Part shown: positions 35,677 to 44,964 of the stretch, piece after piece
Layout of the letters: each line of letters starts with the position of its first letter
How positions within the stretch are numbered: position 1 is the first letter of the stretch
Source of the DNA: Pseudomonas psychrophila
GTDB taxonomy: Bacteria > Pseudomonadota > Gammaproteobacteria > Pseudomonadales > Pseudomonadaceae
NCBI RefSeq assembly: GCF_001043005.1
Contig: NZ_JYKZ01000015.1
Span: 1-64,000 of the forward strand
Length of the DNA stretch: 64,000 bases
Direction of reading: 5' to 3'
Translations under genes and position numbers: made by a program
Notes under the pieces: generated by a model
What the model was told of the DNA's origin: nothing
The model's database searches: none
What the model saw: the letters and a program-made list of their open reading frames with translations, nothing else

Positions 35677-36819
35677 ATGTTGATGAATAGCGCTAACCCC
35701 GTGACCGATCCCAAGGTTTTGCATGCAAACCTCAAGCGCGGTCGTCTGGAGGTAGAGGTCAATGCATCGACCTTTGACCCACAGGCACTTTTCGATTTTG
35801 CCGAGCGGCGCAATCCAAAGCGGGCTTTTTTGTTTGTTTCCCGCGTGCTGGGTCGTCATATCCCGGCCCGCCCATCACTGATGGCTGAGAGCTTCAATGC
35901 CCTGGCCAGCAAGATCCCCGCTGACTTGCCTGGCCCGGTGCTGGTGATCGGCATGGCCGAGACGGCCGTGGGACTGGGCGCCGGTGTACACCGTGCGTTG
36001 AGCCAGACTCGCCCTGACAGCGTGTACCTGTGCAGCAGTCGCCACCCCACGGGCAGTGAACTGTTTGCCCGTTTTGAAGAAGAACACAGCCACGCCAGCT
36101 CGCACTTGTTGCACCTGCCGCAAGATGCGCATACCCGTGAAATGATGCTCAGTGCCCGTTCTCTGGTGCTGGTGGACGACGAAGCGTCGACCGGCAATAC
36201 CTTTATCAATCTGTCCCGGGCGCTGGCTGAAGCGGGTCTGGACTCGATCGAACGCATTGTCACCGCCACCCTGACAGACTGGTCGCAGGACGCGGTACGC
36301 AAGGCCATGGGTGAACACGTCACGAGCGTCTCCTTACTCGATGGCCGCTACACATTCGCCGAAGATCCCACCGCAGAGTTGCCTGATATGCCCGAAGTGG
36401 GCAGCGTGGCCCACGGCGACTGGGCGCTCGATCCGGATCGAGACTGGGGACGCATGGGCGTGCGTGAGCACCTCGATACCCTGGCGCCCGATTTGCAGGT
36501 CGCGCCCGGCGAGCGAGTATTGGTGATTGGTACCAGCGAATTTGTCTGGCGTCCGTTTCTGCTGGCTGAGCGGCTTGAACGAGCGGGTGCCGATGTGCAC
36601 TTCAGCTCCACCAGCCGTTCGCCGATTGCCCTGGGCCATTGCATCGACCATGCGTTGTCGTTCTCTGACAACTACGGTCTGGGCATCCCCAACTTTATTT
36701 ATAACGTCGCACCCGGCCAGTTTGACCGGGTGCTGATTTGCAGCGAAACCCCGGCGGCTGCCGTCGACCCGGCGCTGGTCAGCGCATTGAATGCGCAGGT
36801 AATCGTTGATGAACAGTAA
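35677..36819 (+). CDS. Phosphoribosyltransferase with C-terminal TRSP domain
   Basis: A 380-residue two-domain protein. The N-terminal part is a type I phosphoribosyltransferase with the PRPP-binding loop LVLVDDEASTGNTF (about 165-178). The C-terminal TRSP domain starts near 275 (GERVLVIGTSEF) and contains the name-giving motif as TSRSP (near 312), then CIDHALSFSDNYG. It is expected to attach or remove ribose-5-phosphate on a base-like substrate in the Ter-linked pathway. It begins 88 bases after the ATP-grasp gene and overlaps the HAD gene by 11 bases. The actual substrate is not known. Confidence 0.88.
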   Translation: MLMNSANPVTDPKVLHANLKRGRLEVEVNASTFDPQALFDFAERRNPKRAFLFVSRVLGRHIPARPSLMAESFNALASKIPADLPGPVLVIGMAETAVGLGAGVHRALSQTRPDSVYLCSSRHPTGSELFARFEEEHSHASSHLLHLPQDAHTREMMLSARSLVLVDDEASTGNTFINLSRALAEAGLDSIERIVTATLTDWSQDAVRKAMGEHVTSVSLLDGRYTFAEDPTAELPDMPEVGSVAHGDWALDPDRDWGRMGVREHLDTLAPDLQVAPGERVLVIGTSEFVWRPFLLAERLERAGADVHFSSTSRSPIALGHCIDHALSFSDNYGLGIPNFIYNVAPGQFDRVLICSETPAAAVDPALVSALNAQVIVDEQ

Positions 36820-37567
36820 TCGTCCTCTGGTGTTCGTTGATCTGGACGACACCCTGTTTCAAACCGCCCGCAAAATGGGCGATGAGCCTCGTTTTGCGGC
36901 CACCCTGGACGTTGACGGCCAGCCCAACGGCTTTATGAGTGCGACCCAAAAGAGCTTTGTCGAGTGGCTGCTGGCCACCAGCGACGTGGTCCCGGTGACT
37001 GCGCGCAGCATCGAAGCCTATCAGCGGGTGCAATTGCCGTTCGCTCATGGCGCGGTTTGTGCTCACGGCGGGGTCATCCTCAACCCGGACGGCTCCCTGG
37101 ATCCGGTCTGGCATGCACGCATGTGCGACGAACTGGCACTTGAGCAAACCCGTCTGCACCAGCTCAGCGAGCAAACCCTGGCTATTGGCGCAGAGCTGGG
37201 TTTCTCGTTGCGTGGCTGGGTGGTAGAGGAGCAGGGGCTGGCCAATTACGTGGTCACCAAGCACAACAACGAAACCGACCAGGCACTGCTCACCGTGTTG
37301 GCCGAGGTCAAGGCCCGGGGCTTGCTGGACGGGCTGTACGTGCACGGCAATGGCAACAACCTGGCGTTCCTGCCCCTAGCCTTGCAAAAACGCGAAGCGG
37401 TGCGCGAGTGGATCCGCCGCGATCAGGCGATCAACGGTAAGCGTCCGTTGCTGGGCTTTGGAGACAGCGTCTCGGACCTGGGCTTCATGGCCGAGTGCGA
37501 CTGGTGGGGCACACCCAAGCGCGGCCAACTGGCCAGTCACGTGCTGGCGAGTGTCGATCATGAGTAA
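36809..37567 (+). CDS. HAD-superfamily phosphatase of the Ter module
   Basis: A 252-residue haloacid-dehalogenase-fold hydrolase. The nucleophile motif is VDLDDTLFQT (about residues 10-19), motif II lies in PVTARS (near 63) and the terminal acidic motif is GFGDSVSDLGFM (about 216-227), so the active site looks complete. The cap resembles that of sucrose- or trehalose-phosphate phosphatases (type C2). It overlaps the upstream PRTase by 11 bases and the downstream StiP-type gene by 8, so it is tightly coupled. Inferred role: removing a phosphate from a pathway intermediate. Confidence 0.88.
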   Translation: MNSNRPLVFVDLDDTLFQTARKMGDEPRFAATLDVDGQPNGFMSATQKSFVEWLLATSDVVPVTARSIEAYQRVQLPFAHGAVCAHGGVILNPDGSLDPVWHARMCDELALEQTRLHQLSEQTLAIGAELGFSLRGWVVEEQGLANYVVTKHNNETDQALLTVLAEVKARGLLDGLYVHGNGNNLAFLPLALQKREAVREWIRRDQAINGKRPLLGFGDSVSDLGFMAECDWWGTPKRGQLASHVLASVDHE

Positions 37568-38654
37568 CCCTTTCGCAGGTCTGGAGACTGTCGGCAGTGG
37601 TAGCTATGACGCCGATGACGTGCACTTTTTACTGCGCGCCCTGCAGATGGAAGTCACCGATGTGCAGGAAAAGGAGCGGTTGATCCAGACCCGGCAGCGC
37701 CATTACTCCGAGATGATCAGCCAGGAGCATGCGCCGTCCGACACCCATAAAAGCCTGTATCAGCTGGCCCTGGCACAGAACGGCGCCCGCATGGCGGCTG
37801 ATGTGCAGGCGCTGGCGCTGGCGTTGAACGAGCGCTACAGCGGCCCGACGATTGCGCTGGTGTCGTTTGTGCGGGCCGGTTTGCCGTTGGGTGTGTTACT
37901 GCGCCGGGCGCTGCTCGATCTGGGGCGCGAGGCTGCGCATTACGGGATCAGCATTATTCGTGACCGTGGAATCGACAACGTCGCACTCGAAGCTATCATC
38001 AAAACCCACGGTGCCGAGAACATCGTGTTTGTCGATGGCTGGACCGGCAAGGGCGCGATCAGCGGCCAGATCCGCGACAGCCTGGCGGGTGATTCGCGTT
38101 TTGCGCCTGATCCGCGTCTGGTTGTGTTGGCCGACCCCTGTGGTCGCGCCTGGCTGGCGGCATCGGCCGAGGACTGGCTGATCCCGTCGGGTATCCTGGG
38201 GGCCACGGTTTCAGGACTGGTTTCCCGTTCCATCTGGCCACAAGACCCGGGCCTGCATGGCTGCGTGGTGTATGACCATTTGGCGGAACACGACGTGACC
38301 ATGAGTTTTATCCACAGCATCGAAACCGAGCGTGCGCTGCTTGCACCACAGGCGAGTGCGCAACCCTGGACAGCGGAGCAGGCTGGCGTGTTGCAACACT
38401 CGGCTGTCGCTGCGGTCGAACGTATCTCGACCCGGTTTGCGGTGACCAACCCCAATCGGGTCAAACCGGGTATCGCTGAGGCAACCCGCGCCGTGATGCG
38501 CCGTGTGCCGGACCACGTACTGGTGCGCAACCGTGACGATCAGGACGTGCAACTGCTCCTGCACCTGACGCGCCAGGCCAATATCGAGGTTCAAGAGGTC
38601 GGTGATGAATTGGGGCCGTATCGCGCTGTGACCGTAATCAGGAGTGTTCGCTGA
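37560..38654 (+). CDS. StiP/PRTase-type protein of the Ter module
   Basis: A 364-residue protein of the family named 'cysteine protease StiP' in databases but analysed as a divergent phosphoribosyltransferase in the Ter literature. Visible: the N-terminal SGSYDADDVHFLLRAL, then a Rossmann-like core with SFVRAGLPLGVLLRR (about 99-113), ISIIRDRGID (about 134-143), and the PRPP-loop-like NIVFVDGWTGKGAISG (near 158). The last is close to the usual VDD-TG-T signature but has W-T-G-K-G in place. It overlaps its neighbours by 8 and 1 bases. Which label is correct biochemically is open. Confidence 0.83.
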   Translation: MSNPFAGLETVGSGSYDADDVHFLLRALQMEVTDVQEKERLIQTRQRHYSEMISQEHAPSDTHKSLYQLALAQNGARMAADVQALALALNERYSGPTIALVSFVRAGLPLGVLLRRALLDLGREAAHYGISIIRDRGIDNVALEAIIKTHGAENIVFVDGWTGKGAISGQIRDSLAGDSRFAPDPRLVVLADPCGRAWLAASAEDWLIPSGILGATVSGLVSRSIWPQDPGLHGCVVYDHLAEHDVTMSFIHSIETERALLAPQASAQPWTAEQAGVLQHSAVAAVERISTRFAVTNPNRVKPGIAEATRAVMRRVPDHVLVRNRDDQDVQLLLHLTRQANIEVQEVGDELGPYRAVTVIRSVR

Positions 38655-39613
38655 TGATCAAGCACTCAGCCTATGCCTTGGGCGCCACACTTTATATGCC
38701 GGCTACCCGTCCCGACATTCTGGATGTGGTGCTGGGCGAAAAGATCCAGGGTTTGCGCTCGCTGGTGGTGTGCCTGGAAGACGCTGTGGCCGAAACCGAC
38801 GTGCAGCAGGGGCTGAACAACCTCAAAAACCTGCTGCTGGGCATCGAAGCGCGAGGCGGTCGTCCGTCCGCCGGTCCGATCCTGTTTGTGCGGCCACGGG
38901 ATGCTGCGATGGCAGCGGTGCTCAATGAATGGTCGCTGATGCGCCATGTTGACGGCTTTGTGGTACCCAAGCTGAGCTTGAGCAACATCAGCGAGTGGCA
39001 GCAGGCGGTGACCCGCGACGACCTGATGCTCATGCCAACCCTCGAAACCCCGGAAGTCTTTGTCCCCAATGCCATGGTTGAGTTGCGCAGCGCCATGCTG
39101 GAGCAATTGCCGGGGCGCATTATCGCCTTGCGCATTGGCGGCAACGACTTGATGGGCTGCCTGGGCTTGCGTCGTCACCCGGCCATGACCCTGTACAGCA
39201 CGCCCATGAGCTATGTAATTCCAATGTTGTGCGGGATCATGGGCTCTGCAGGCTTTGCCCTGACCGCACCGGTGTTCGAACAACTGAATACACCGCACTT
39301 GCTGGAGCAAGAGCTGGCGCTGGATATGGCCCACGGGCTTGTGGGTAAAACCGCGATCCACCCGTCGCAAATTGCAGTTATCCACAGGGCGCTGCAAGTC
39401 AGCCTTGAAGATCTCAACAGTGCACGCCAAATACTAAGTGAGGCGGCGCCTGCGGTGTTCAAGTTCAACGACGCCATGTGCGAGCCTGCGACCCATTACA
39501 AATGGGCGCAAAAAATTATTGAACGAGCGCATTGGCAGGGGGTTCGCCCTGAAGTTGCCAGCTCGTCAGACACTTTTGGAGGCAGCCTGCGATTGGCTGA
39601 ATTAGTGGGTTGA
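38654..39613 (+). CDS. CitE/HpcH-like C-C bond lyase of the Ter module
   Basis: A 319-residue TIM-barrel protein of the HpcH/HpaI aldolase-citrate lyase beta superfamily (C-C bond lyase subgroup). Motifs: LVVCLEDAVAE (about 37-47) with the acidic metal-site residues, FVRPRD (near 77), VDGFVVPKLS (near 99), LMPTLETPEVF (near 126) and ALRIGGNDLMGCLGLRR (near 158). The Lys-Thr-Ala-Ile-His-Pro-Ser tail motif (GKTAIHPSQ) is also present. It probably cleaves or forms a carbon-carbon bond using an acyl or pyruvate-like substrate. The start overlaps the StiP stop by one base. Confidence 0.86.
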   Translation: MIKHSAYALGATLYMPATRPDILDVVLGEKIQGLRSLVVCLEDAVAETDVQQGLNNLKNLLLGIEARGGRPSAGPILFVRPRDAAMAAVLNEWSLMRHVDGFVVPKLSLSNISEWQQAVTRDDLMLMPTLETPEVFVPNAMVELRSAMLEQLPGRIIALRIGGNDLMGCLGLRRHPAMTLYSTPMSYVIPMLCGIMGSAGFALTAPVFEQLNTPHLLEQELALDMAHGLVGKTAIHPSQIAVIHRALQVSLEDLNSARQILSEAAPAVFKFNDAMCEPATHYKWAQKIIERAHWQGVRPEVASSSDTFGGSLRLAELVG

Positions 39614-40284
39614 ACGACGTTTTGAATACAAAGGTTAATGGTAAGCAAGTTCTGTCAGCGTTCGATTTCGATGGCACGTTGACCTATCACGACACGTTTG
39701 TGCCGTTTTTGCGCTTTGCCTTTGGCAATCGGCTGTTCGCGATGCGTTTGTTCCGGATGATTCCGGCCACTGCGTGCTATCTGTTGGGTAGGATTTCGCG
39801 TAATGACCTGAAAGAAAAGCTCATCGCTGTCTACCTGACGGGTGCCAAAGAGGCGTGGGTAAAAGAACGCGCAGAAGCATTTTGTGACGTTTCGTGGCAG
39901 CGCTTAATGCGGCCTTTGGGCTTAACATCCGTCGCCAACCAGCTTGAGCAGGGCGCCAACGTTACGATTTGCTCGGCGTCCCCGGAATTGGTGCTCACAC
40001 CGTTTGCCAGAAAACTCGGTATCGGCCTGATCGGAACACGTCTGGCGTCAGTCGATGGCGTGCTGACGGGGGATATCGAAGGTATCAACTGTCGCTGTGA
40101 ACAAAAAGTCATCCGGCTGGAGGCGCAATACGGGCCTTTGGACCAATACACATTACGTGCCTGGGGTGACACCGTAGGCGATGAACAAATGCTCGGGGCC
40201 GCTCAGGAGCCACATTGGCGCGAATTTCACGCGCTGTGGCGTCGCAAGCGGCCACTTGACGTGTGTTTGCGTGAAGGGCTGTAA
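39610..40284 (+). CDS. HAD-IB family phosphatase of the Ter module (TTG start)
   Basis: A 224-residue SerB-like HAD-IB hydrolase: nucleophile motif AFDFDGTLTYHDTF (about 18-31), motif II ICSASPELVL (near 120) and the final acidic motif WGDTVGDEQML (near 188). No in-frame ATG precedes the nucleophile, so translation most likely starts at TTG 39610, overlapping the CitE-like stop by four bases (TTGA). It is the last enzyme before the ter genes; a 73-base gap with a good ribosome binding site separates it from terZ. Inferred role: a second dephosphorylation in the pathway. Confidence 0.84.
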   Translation: MNDVLNTKVNGKQVLSAFDFDGTLTYHDTFVPFLRFAFGNRLFAMRLFRMIPATACYLLGRISRNDLKEKLIAVYLTGAKEAWVKERAEAFCDVSWQRLMRPLGLTSVANQLEQGANVTICSASPELVLTPFARKLGIGLIGTRLASVDGVLTGDIEGINCRCEQKVIRLEAQYGPLDQYTLRAWGDTVGDEQMLGAAQEPHWREFHALWRRKRPLDVCLREGL

Positions 40285-40357
40285 GCCAGGCGTAAGCAAA
40301 GCGTGTCAATAATCAGCAATTACCTATCGTGCTTCAGTGCAGACAAGGAGACGCTTC

Positions 40358-40948
40358 ATGGCCATTTCGCTGTCCAAGAATCAAACCATTTCTCTCGAGA
40401 AAGAAGCTGGAACCGGTCTCAAGAAAATTCGCATGGGCCTGGGCTGGGACCCGGTCAAACCGAGCGGTTTTTTTGCCAAGCTGCTGAGCAGTGATGCCGC
40501 CATCGACCTGGATGCCTCGTGCATCCTGCTCGACAGTGCCAAGCAAGCCCTGGACCTGGTGTGGTTCCGCCAGCTCAAGTCCAACGACGGCTCCATCGTT
40601 CATTCCGGCGATAACCGCACGGGTGAGGGCGATGGCGACGACGAATCGATCCAGGTCAACCTGGAGCAGCTGCCTGCCGGGGTCAAGCACCTGGTGTTTA
40701 CCGTGAACTCGTTCACCGGGCAAAACTTTGAAGCGGTAGAAAACGCCTACTGCCGCATTGTTGACGAGCTGACCGGCAAAGAGCTGGCGCGCTTCAACCT
40801 GTCGGACAAAGGCCGTCACACGGGCGTGGTCATGGCGTACATCAGCCGCACGGCTGCTGGCTGGGACCTGACCGCTATCGGTACCGTGGCCAATGGCCGT
40901 ACCGCACAGGATCTGGCCAGTGATGCGGCCCAGGCGGTGCGTGCATGA
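40358..40948 (+). CDS. terZ: TerD-domain protein (TerZ-like)
   Basis: A 196-residue TerD-family protein; these bind calcium and act in the cytoplasm, often near the membrane, in resistance to tellurite, phage and colicins. The two acidic calcium-site segments are present: DLDASCILLD (about 56-65) and [15 protein letters not shown] (near 86). Its longer LGWDP-PSGFFAKLL insert after residue 30 is typical of TerZ. AAGGAG lies upstream of the ATG at 40358. It overlaps terA by four bases (ATGA). The symbol rests on position and insert and should be taken as terZ-like. Confidence 0.86.
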   Translation: MAISLSKNQTISLEKEAGTGLKKIRMGLGWDPVKPSGFFAKLLSSDAAIDLDASCILLDSAKQALDLVWFRQLKSNDGSIVHSGDNRTGEGDGDDESIQVNLEQLPAGVKHLVFTVNSFTGQNFEAVENAYCRIVDELTGKELARFNLSDKGRHTGVVMAYISRTAAGWDLTAIGTVANGRTAQDLASDAAQAVRA

Positions 40949-42159
40949 CGACTCTGACTCCTGGCGCCAATACCGCTGTCGCTGCCGGCAGCCTGAGCGT
41001 CACCATCAGCTACACCCCGGTGGCGGGAGCTGATCTGGACGTGTCTGCATTCCTGCTCAATGAATCGGGCAAGGTGCGCGGCGACAACGACATGTGCTTC
41101 TTCGGCCAGCAAAGTGTCAACAATGGCGCGGTCAAGCTGGTCGAGTCGGCTGCAGGTCGCAGTGTGTTCAGTGTCAATCTGGACGCCATTGATCAGGCCA
41201 TCGAAAAAGTCGCCCTCACAGCGACCATTTACGAGAACAAGGCCCGGTTCGACGCCTTCCCGCAACTGACCGTATCGGTGAGTGGCGGCATCGAAGCGCC
41301 GATCCCTACACAGGGCATGCAGGAAACCGCGTTGATCCTCGGCGAGTTCTATCGCCGTCAGGGCGCGTGGAAGTTCCGCTGCGTGGCCCAGGGCTTTGCC
41401 GGTGGGCTGGCACCTTTGGCGCAGCACTTTGGCGTTGATATTGCCGCGCCTGCGCCTGCTCCGGCAGTTGCCCCGACGCCTGTTCCACCGCCTGCCCCGG
41501 CACCTGCTGCACCTGCTCCAGCCCCTGCATCGAAGATCAATCTGTCGAAGATCACACTCGACAAGCAGCGTCCGTCCATCAGCCTTGAGAAAAAGGACGG
41601 TGACTTCGGCGAGATCAAAATCAACCTGAACTGGAACCGTACCAACCCCAATGCCAGCGGCGGTGGCGGCTTTTTCGCCTCCTTGCGCGGTAAGTCCGGT
41701 GGTATCGATCTGGACGTGGGTTGCCTGTACGAGATGGACAACGGCCGTAAAGGCGCGGTTCAGGCCCTGGGCAATGCCTTTGGTGATTTCCGTGACGAGC
41801 CGTTTATCCAACTGATGGGCGACGACCGCACCGGCTCCGTGAGTGATGGCGAGTGGTTGCGTATCAACGGCAAGGAGTGGCGCAAGATGCGTCGCGTGCT
41901 GATCTACGCGTTCATCTACGAAGGTGCTCCGAACTGGCAGGCCACAGATGGCGTTATCACCTTGTACATCCCGGGTGAGCCGCCGATTGAAGTGCGTCTG
42001 AGCGAAGAGGGTGGCACCAAGGGCATGTGCGCCATCGCCTTGCTCGAAAACGTTGGTGGCAGTGTGAAGGTCAATCGCAAGGTTGAATTCTTCAAGGGCC
42101 ACTCCGACATGGATAAAGCGTTCGGTTGGGGTATGCGCTGGGCTGCTGGCTCCAAATGA
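40945..42159 (+). CDS. terA: TerA: two TerD-type domains joined by a Pro/Ala linker
   Basis: A 404-residue protein with an N-terminal TerD-like domain (about 1-165), a low-complexity Pro/Ala hinge of about 30 residues (near 170-198) and a second TerD-like domain (about 200-395). The first domain keeps DLDVSAFLL but lacks the acidic [13 protein letters not shown] loop. The second has DLDVGCLYEMD and a reduced GDDRTGSVSDGEW. Calcium binding may therefore differ from TerD and TerE. It overlaps terZ by four bases and is followed by terB after 66 bases. Confidence 0.9.
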   Translation: MTTLTPGANTAVAAGSLSVTISYTPVAGADLDVSAFLLNESGKVRGDNDMCFFGQQSVNNGAVKLVESAAGRSVFSVNLDAIDQAIEKVALTATIYENKARFDAFPQLTVSVSGGIEAPIPTQGMQETALILGEFYRRQGAWKFRCVAQGFAGGLAPLAQHFGVDIAAPAPAPAVAPTPVPPPAPAPAAPAPAPASKINLSKITLDKQRPSISLEKKDGDFGEIKINLNWNRTNPNASGGGGFFASLRGKSGGIDLDVGCLYEMDNGRKGAVQALGNAFGDFRDEPFIQLMGDDRTGSVSDGEWLRINGKEWRKMRRVLIYAFIYEGAPNWQATDGVITLYIPGEPPIEVRLSEEGGTKGMCAIALLENVGGSVKVNRKVEFFKGHSDMDKAFGWGMRWAAGSK

Positions 42160-42225
42160 GCGCTATGTAACTGGCCGCCTGCCGAAGCAGGCGCCGCCCC
42201 CTCAATTTCTGACAAGGTGACTCCA

Positions 42226-42675
42226 ATGCTCGAATGGCTCAAAACCAACGCCACTGCCGCCCGTGACAAGCTCTCGACGGAAGTCAGCAAGTTCAAGAAC
42301 CGTGAATTCATGGAAGCCGTGGTTTCCGGGTGCGCACTGGTGGCGGCTGCCGATGGCAACATCAGCAGCGACGAAAAACAGAAGATGGTCGGGTTTATTC
42401 AAAACTCGAATGAGCTGAAGGCCTTTGACGTTAAAGACGTGATCAAGGCCTTCAACGCCGTCTGCGAAAAATTTGAGTTTGATCAGCAGATCGGTCGCGC
42501 CGAGGCGCTGAAGTCGATTGGTCAACTGCGTAAAAAAGAAGATGCCGCCCGTCTGCTGGTGCGTGTTTGCTGCGCAATCGGTAGCGCCGACGGCGACTTC
42601 GATGAAAGTGAGCGGGCTGCTTGCCGCACTATCTGCAATGAGCTGGGGTTGAACCCTGGCGATTTTGATCTCTGA
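42226..42675 (+). CDS. terB: TerB tellurite-resistance protein
   Basis: A 149-residue all-helical TerB protein. Two EF-hand-like acidic stretches, AAADGNISSDEKQKM (about 44-58) and GSADGDFDESERAA (about 121-134), are the TerB hallmark and are thought to bind metal. TerB and TerC form a membrane-associated complex in enterobacteria. The ATG at 42226 follows AAGGTGA. terC starts 7 bases after the stop. Confidence 0.93.
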   Translation: MLEWLKTNATAARDKLSTEVSKFKNREFMEAVVSGCALVAAADGNISSDEKQKMVGFIQNSNELKAFDVKDVIKAFNAVCEKFEFDQQIGRAEALKSIGQLRKKEDAARLLVRVCCAIGSADGDFDESERAACRTICNELGLNPGDFDL

Positions 42676-42682
42676 GGACATC

Positions 42683-43729
42683 ATGGAAAACACGGCAATT
42701 GGCTTTCCGCCAACTACCATCGCTGTATTTGTGGCTCTGGCGGTCATTGCTCTGGCAATCGACCTGTTTACCCACAAAAGCGATAAACCGGTCTCACTGA
42801 CCAACGCCGCCGTCTGGTCGGTGTTCTGGGTGCTGATCTCCCTCGCCTTTGCGGGCTACCTGTACTACGCGCACGGCCCAAGCGTTGCCAGCCTGTTCGT
42901 CACCGGTTACGCGCTGGAAAAAGTCCTCAGCGTCGACAACCTGTTCGTGTTCATGGCCATTTTTGCCTGGTTCAAGATCCCGGACGCGCTGCGTCACCGT
43001 GTTCTGTACTGGGGCATCATCGGTGCCATCGTTTTCCGCCTGATTTTCGTGGCGATCGGTACCGGTCTGCTGGCGTTTGGCCCTTGGGTCGAAGTGCTGT
43101 TTGCGGTGGTCGTGGCCTGGACGGCGATCATGATGCTGCGCAGCAAGGAAGAGGATGAGGAGGAGGATTACTCCAAGCACATCGCCTACCGTTTTGCGAA
43201 AAAATTGTTCCCTGTTTGGCCGAAGCTGCACGGACATAATTTCTTTGTTTCGCGTACAGAGCTTGAAAAAGAGATCACGAAGCCGCAGAACAAGGGAATG
43301 ACCCTTGTAGGCAAGGGCGCTCTTTTTGCGACACCACTGTTTTTGTGTGTGGTGGTGGTTGAGGTTTCAGACATTCTGTTTGCCTTCGACTCCGTACCGG
43401 CAGTGATTGCCGTGAGCCGTGAACCCTTGATCGTGTACTCGGCCATGATGTTCGCAATTCTGGGCCTGCGTACCATGTACTTCGTTCTCGAAGCGCTGAA
43501 ACGCTACCTGGTACACCTGGAGAAATCGGTTATCGCGCTGTTGTTCTTTATCGCCGGCAAGCTGGCCCTGAACGCAACCGATCACCTGTTTGGCCACGGT
43601 ATCAGCATTGATCCAAACACCAGCCTGATGGTGGTGTTGGTGGTATTGGCCATCGGTATCGTGGCCAGCATCATCTTTCCCGGTAAGGAAGAAGAGCAGT
43701 CCGACGTTAAAAACGACACGAACGCTTGA
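42683..43729 (+). CDS. terC: TerC integral membrane protein
   Basis: A 348-residue membrane protein with about nine hydrophobic helices. The family core ALEKVLSVDNLFVF (about 78-91) and VVEVSDILFAFDSVPAVIAV (about 226-245) places conserved acidic residues inside the membrane, which suggests metal-ion transport or sensing; TerC relatives export manganese. A charged cytoplasmic loop (EEDEEEDYSKH) lies near 155. The ATG at 42683 has GAGGA upstream. It is the membrane anchor of the Ter complex. Confidence 0.94.
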   Translation: MENTAIGFPPTTIAVFVALAVIALAIDLFTHKSDKPVSLTNAAVWSVFWVLISLAFAGYLYYAHGPSVASLFVTGYALEKVLSVDNLFVFMAIFAWFKIPDALRHRVLYWGIIGAIVFRLIFVAIGTGLLAFGPWVEVLFAVVVAWTAIMMLRSKEEDEEEDYSKHIAYRFAKKLFPVWPKLHGHNFFVSRTELEKEITKPQNKGMTLVGKGALFATPLFLCVVVVEVSDILFAFDSVPAVIAVSREPLIVYSAMMFAILGLRTMYFVLEALKRYLVHLEKSVIALLFFIAGKLALNATDHLFGHGISIDPNTSLMVVLVVLAIGIVASIIFPGKEEEQSDVKNDTNA

Positions 43730-43755
43730 TCGCACATTACTAAGGAGAATTACAC

Positions 43756-44331
43756 ATGGCACTTTCCCTTTCCAAAGGCGGCAACCTGTCCCTGTCCAAA
43801 GAAGCTCCGGGGATGACTAAAGTTCTCGTGGGTCTGGGCTGGGATGCTCGTTCCACCGATGGTCAAGACTTCGACCTGGATGCGAGCGCTTTCTTGCTCA
43901 AGGCTGACGGTAAAGTCCGCGCTGACTCCGATTTCATTTTTTACAACCAGCTAAAAAGCACTGATGGCTCGGTTGAGCACACGGGCGATAACCGTACCGG
44001 TGAAGGCGACGGCGATGACGAGGCGATCAAGGTCGACCTGTCCAAAGTGCCTGCTGACATCGACCGTATCGCGTTCACCGTGACCATTCACGAAGCCGAT
44101 GCGCGCAAGCAAAACTTCGGTCAGGTTCGTGGTGCGTTCATTCGCATTGTGAACCAGGACAACAACAGTGAAGTGGCGCGTTATGACCTGGCTGAAGACG
44201 CCAGCACTGAAACCGCGATGATCTTTGCTGAGCTGTATCGCAATGGCGCCGAGTGGAAATTCCGCGCGGTCGGTCAAGGTTTTGCCGGCGGTCTCAAGCC
44301 ATTGGCTGAAAGCTACGGTCTGAAATTTTAA
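43756..44331 (+). CDS. terD: TerD calcium-binding stress protein
   Basis: A 191-residue TerD protein starting with the conserved [19 protein letters not shown]. Calcium-site segments DLDASAFLL (about 36-44) and [15 protein letters not shown] (near 77) and the C-terminal [16 protein letters not shown] are intact. AAGGAG lies upstream. It is followed by its paralogue terE after 39 bases. Confidence 0.94.
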   Translation: MALSLSKGGNLSLSKEAPGMTKVLVGLGWDARSTDGQDFDLDASAFLLKADGKVRADSDFIFYNQLKSTDGSVEHTGDNRTGEGDGDDEAIKVDLSKVPADIDRIAFTVTIHEADARKQNFGQVRGAFIRIVNQDNNSEVARYDLAEDASTETAMIFAELYRNGAEWKFRAVGQGFAGGLKPLAESYGLKF

Positions 44332-44370
44332 TCTGCACCCCATCAACTTTTCATATAAGGGTTCACGAAC

Positions 44371-44949
44371 ATGGCAGTAAGTCTGAGTAAAGGCGGCAAC
44401 GTTTCCCTGACCAAAGAAGCTCCGGGCCTGACCGAAGTGATTGTGGGTCTGGGTTGGGATCCTCGTGTCACTGACGGCCAGGAGTTCGACCTGGACGCCT
44501 CGGTGTTCATCGTTGGCGAGAGCGGCAAAGTGCTGAACGACGGCAGCTTTGTGTTCTACAACAACAAGACCTCGCCGGACGGCAACGTTGTGCACCAGGG
44601 CGACAACCGCTCGGGCGCGGGCGATGGTGACGACGAGCAAGTAAACGTCAACCTGGCGGGTCTGTCGCAAGACGCCAAGAAACTGGCTTTCGCGGTCACC
44701 ATCCATGACGCTGATGGCCGTAAACAAAGCTTTGGCCAGGTTTCGAACGCTTACATCCGCGTTCTGAACAAGGCAGACGGCAAAGAGCTGGCACGCTTTG
44801 ACCTGAGCGAAGACGCTTCGACCGAAACCGCGATGGTATTCGGCGAGCTGTATCGCAATGGCGAAGAGTGGAAGTTCAAGGCTATCGGCCAGGGTTTTGC
44901 TGGTGGCCTGGCGCCATTGGCTTCGAACTTTGGCGTTAACCTGGGCTAA
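44371..44949 (+). CDS. terE: TerE (TerD paralogue)
   Basis: A 192-residue TerD-family protein clearly paralogous to terD ([43 protein letters not shown]). One calcium-loop Glu of TerD is Ala here ([10 protein letters not shown] against [10 protein letters not shown]). It is the last gene of the twelve-gene Ter block and is followed by a strong terminator. Confidence 0.93.
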   Translation: MAVSLSKGGNVSLTKEAPGLTEVIVGLGWDPRVTDGQEFDLDASVFIVGESGKVLNDGSFVFYNNKTSPDGNVVHQGDNRSGAGDGDDEQVNVNLAGLSQDAKKLAFAVTIHDADGRKQSFGQVSNAYIRVLNKADGKELARFDLSEDASTETAMVFGELYRNGEEWKFKAIGQGFAGGLAPLASNFGVNLG

Positions 44950-44964
44950 ACCCCGGCGTTAAAC

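Noticed and set aside
40816-42102. A 428-codon open frame antisense to terA
   Set aside because: It mirrors the third-position GC of terA, contains an Arg/Gly low-complexity stretch opposite the Pro/Ala linker, and has no ribosome binding site or family motif.
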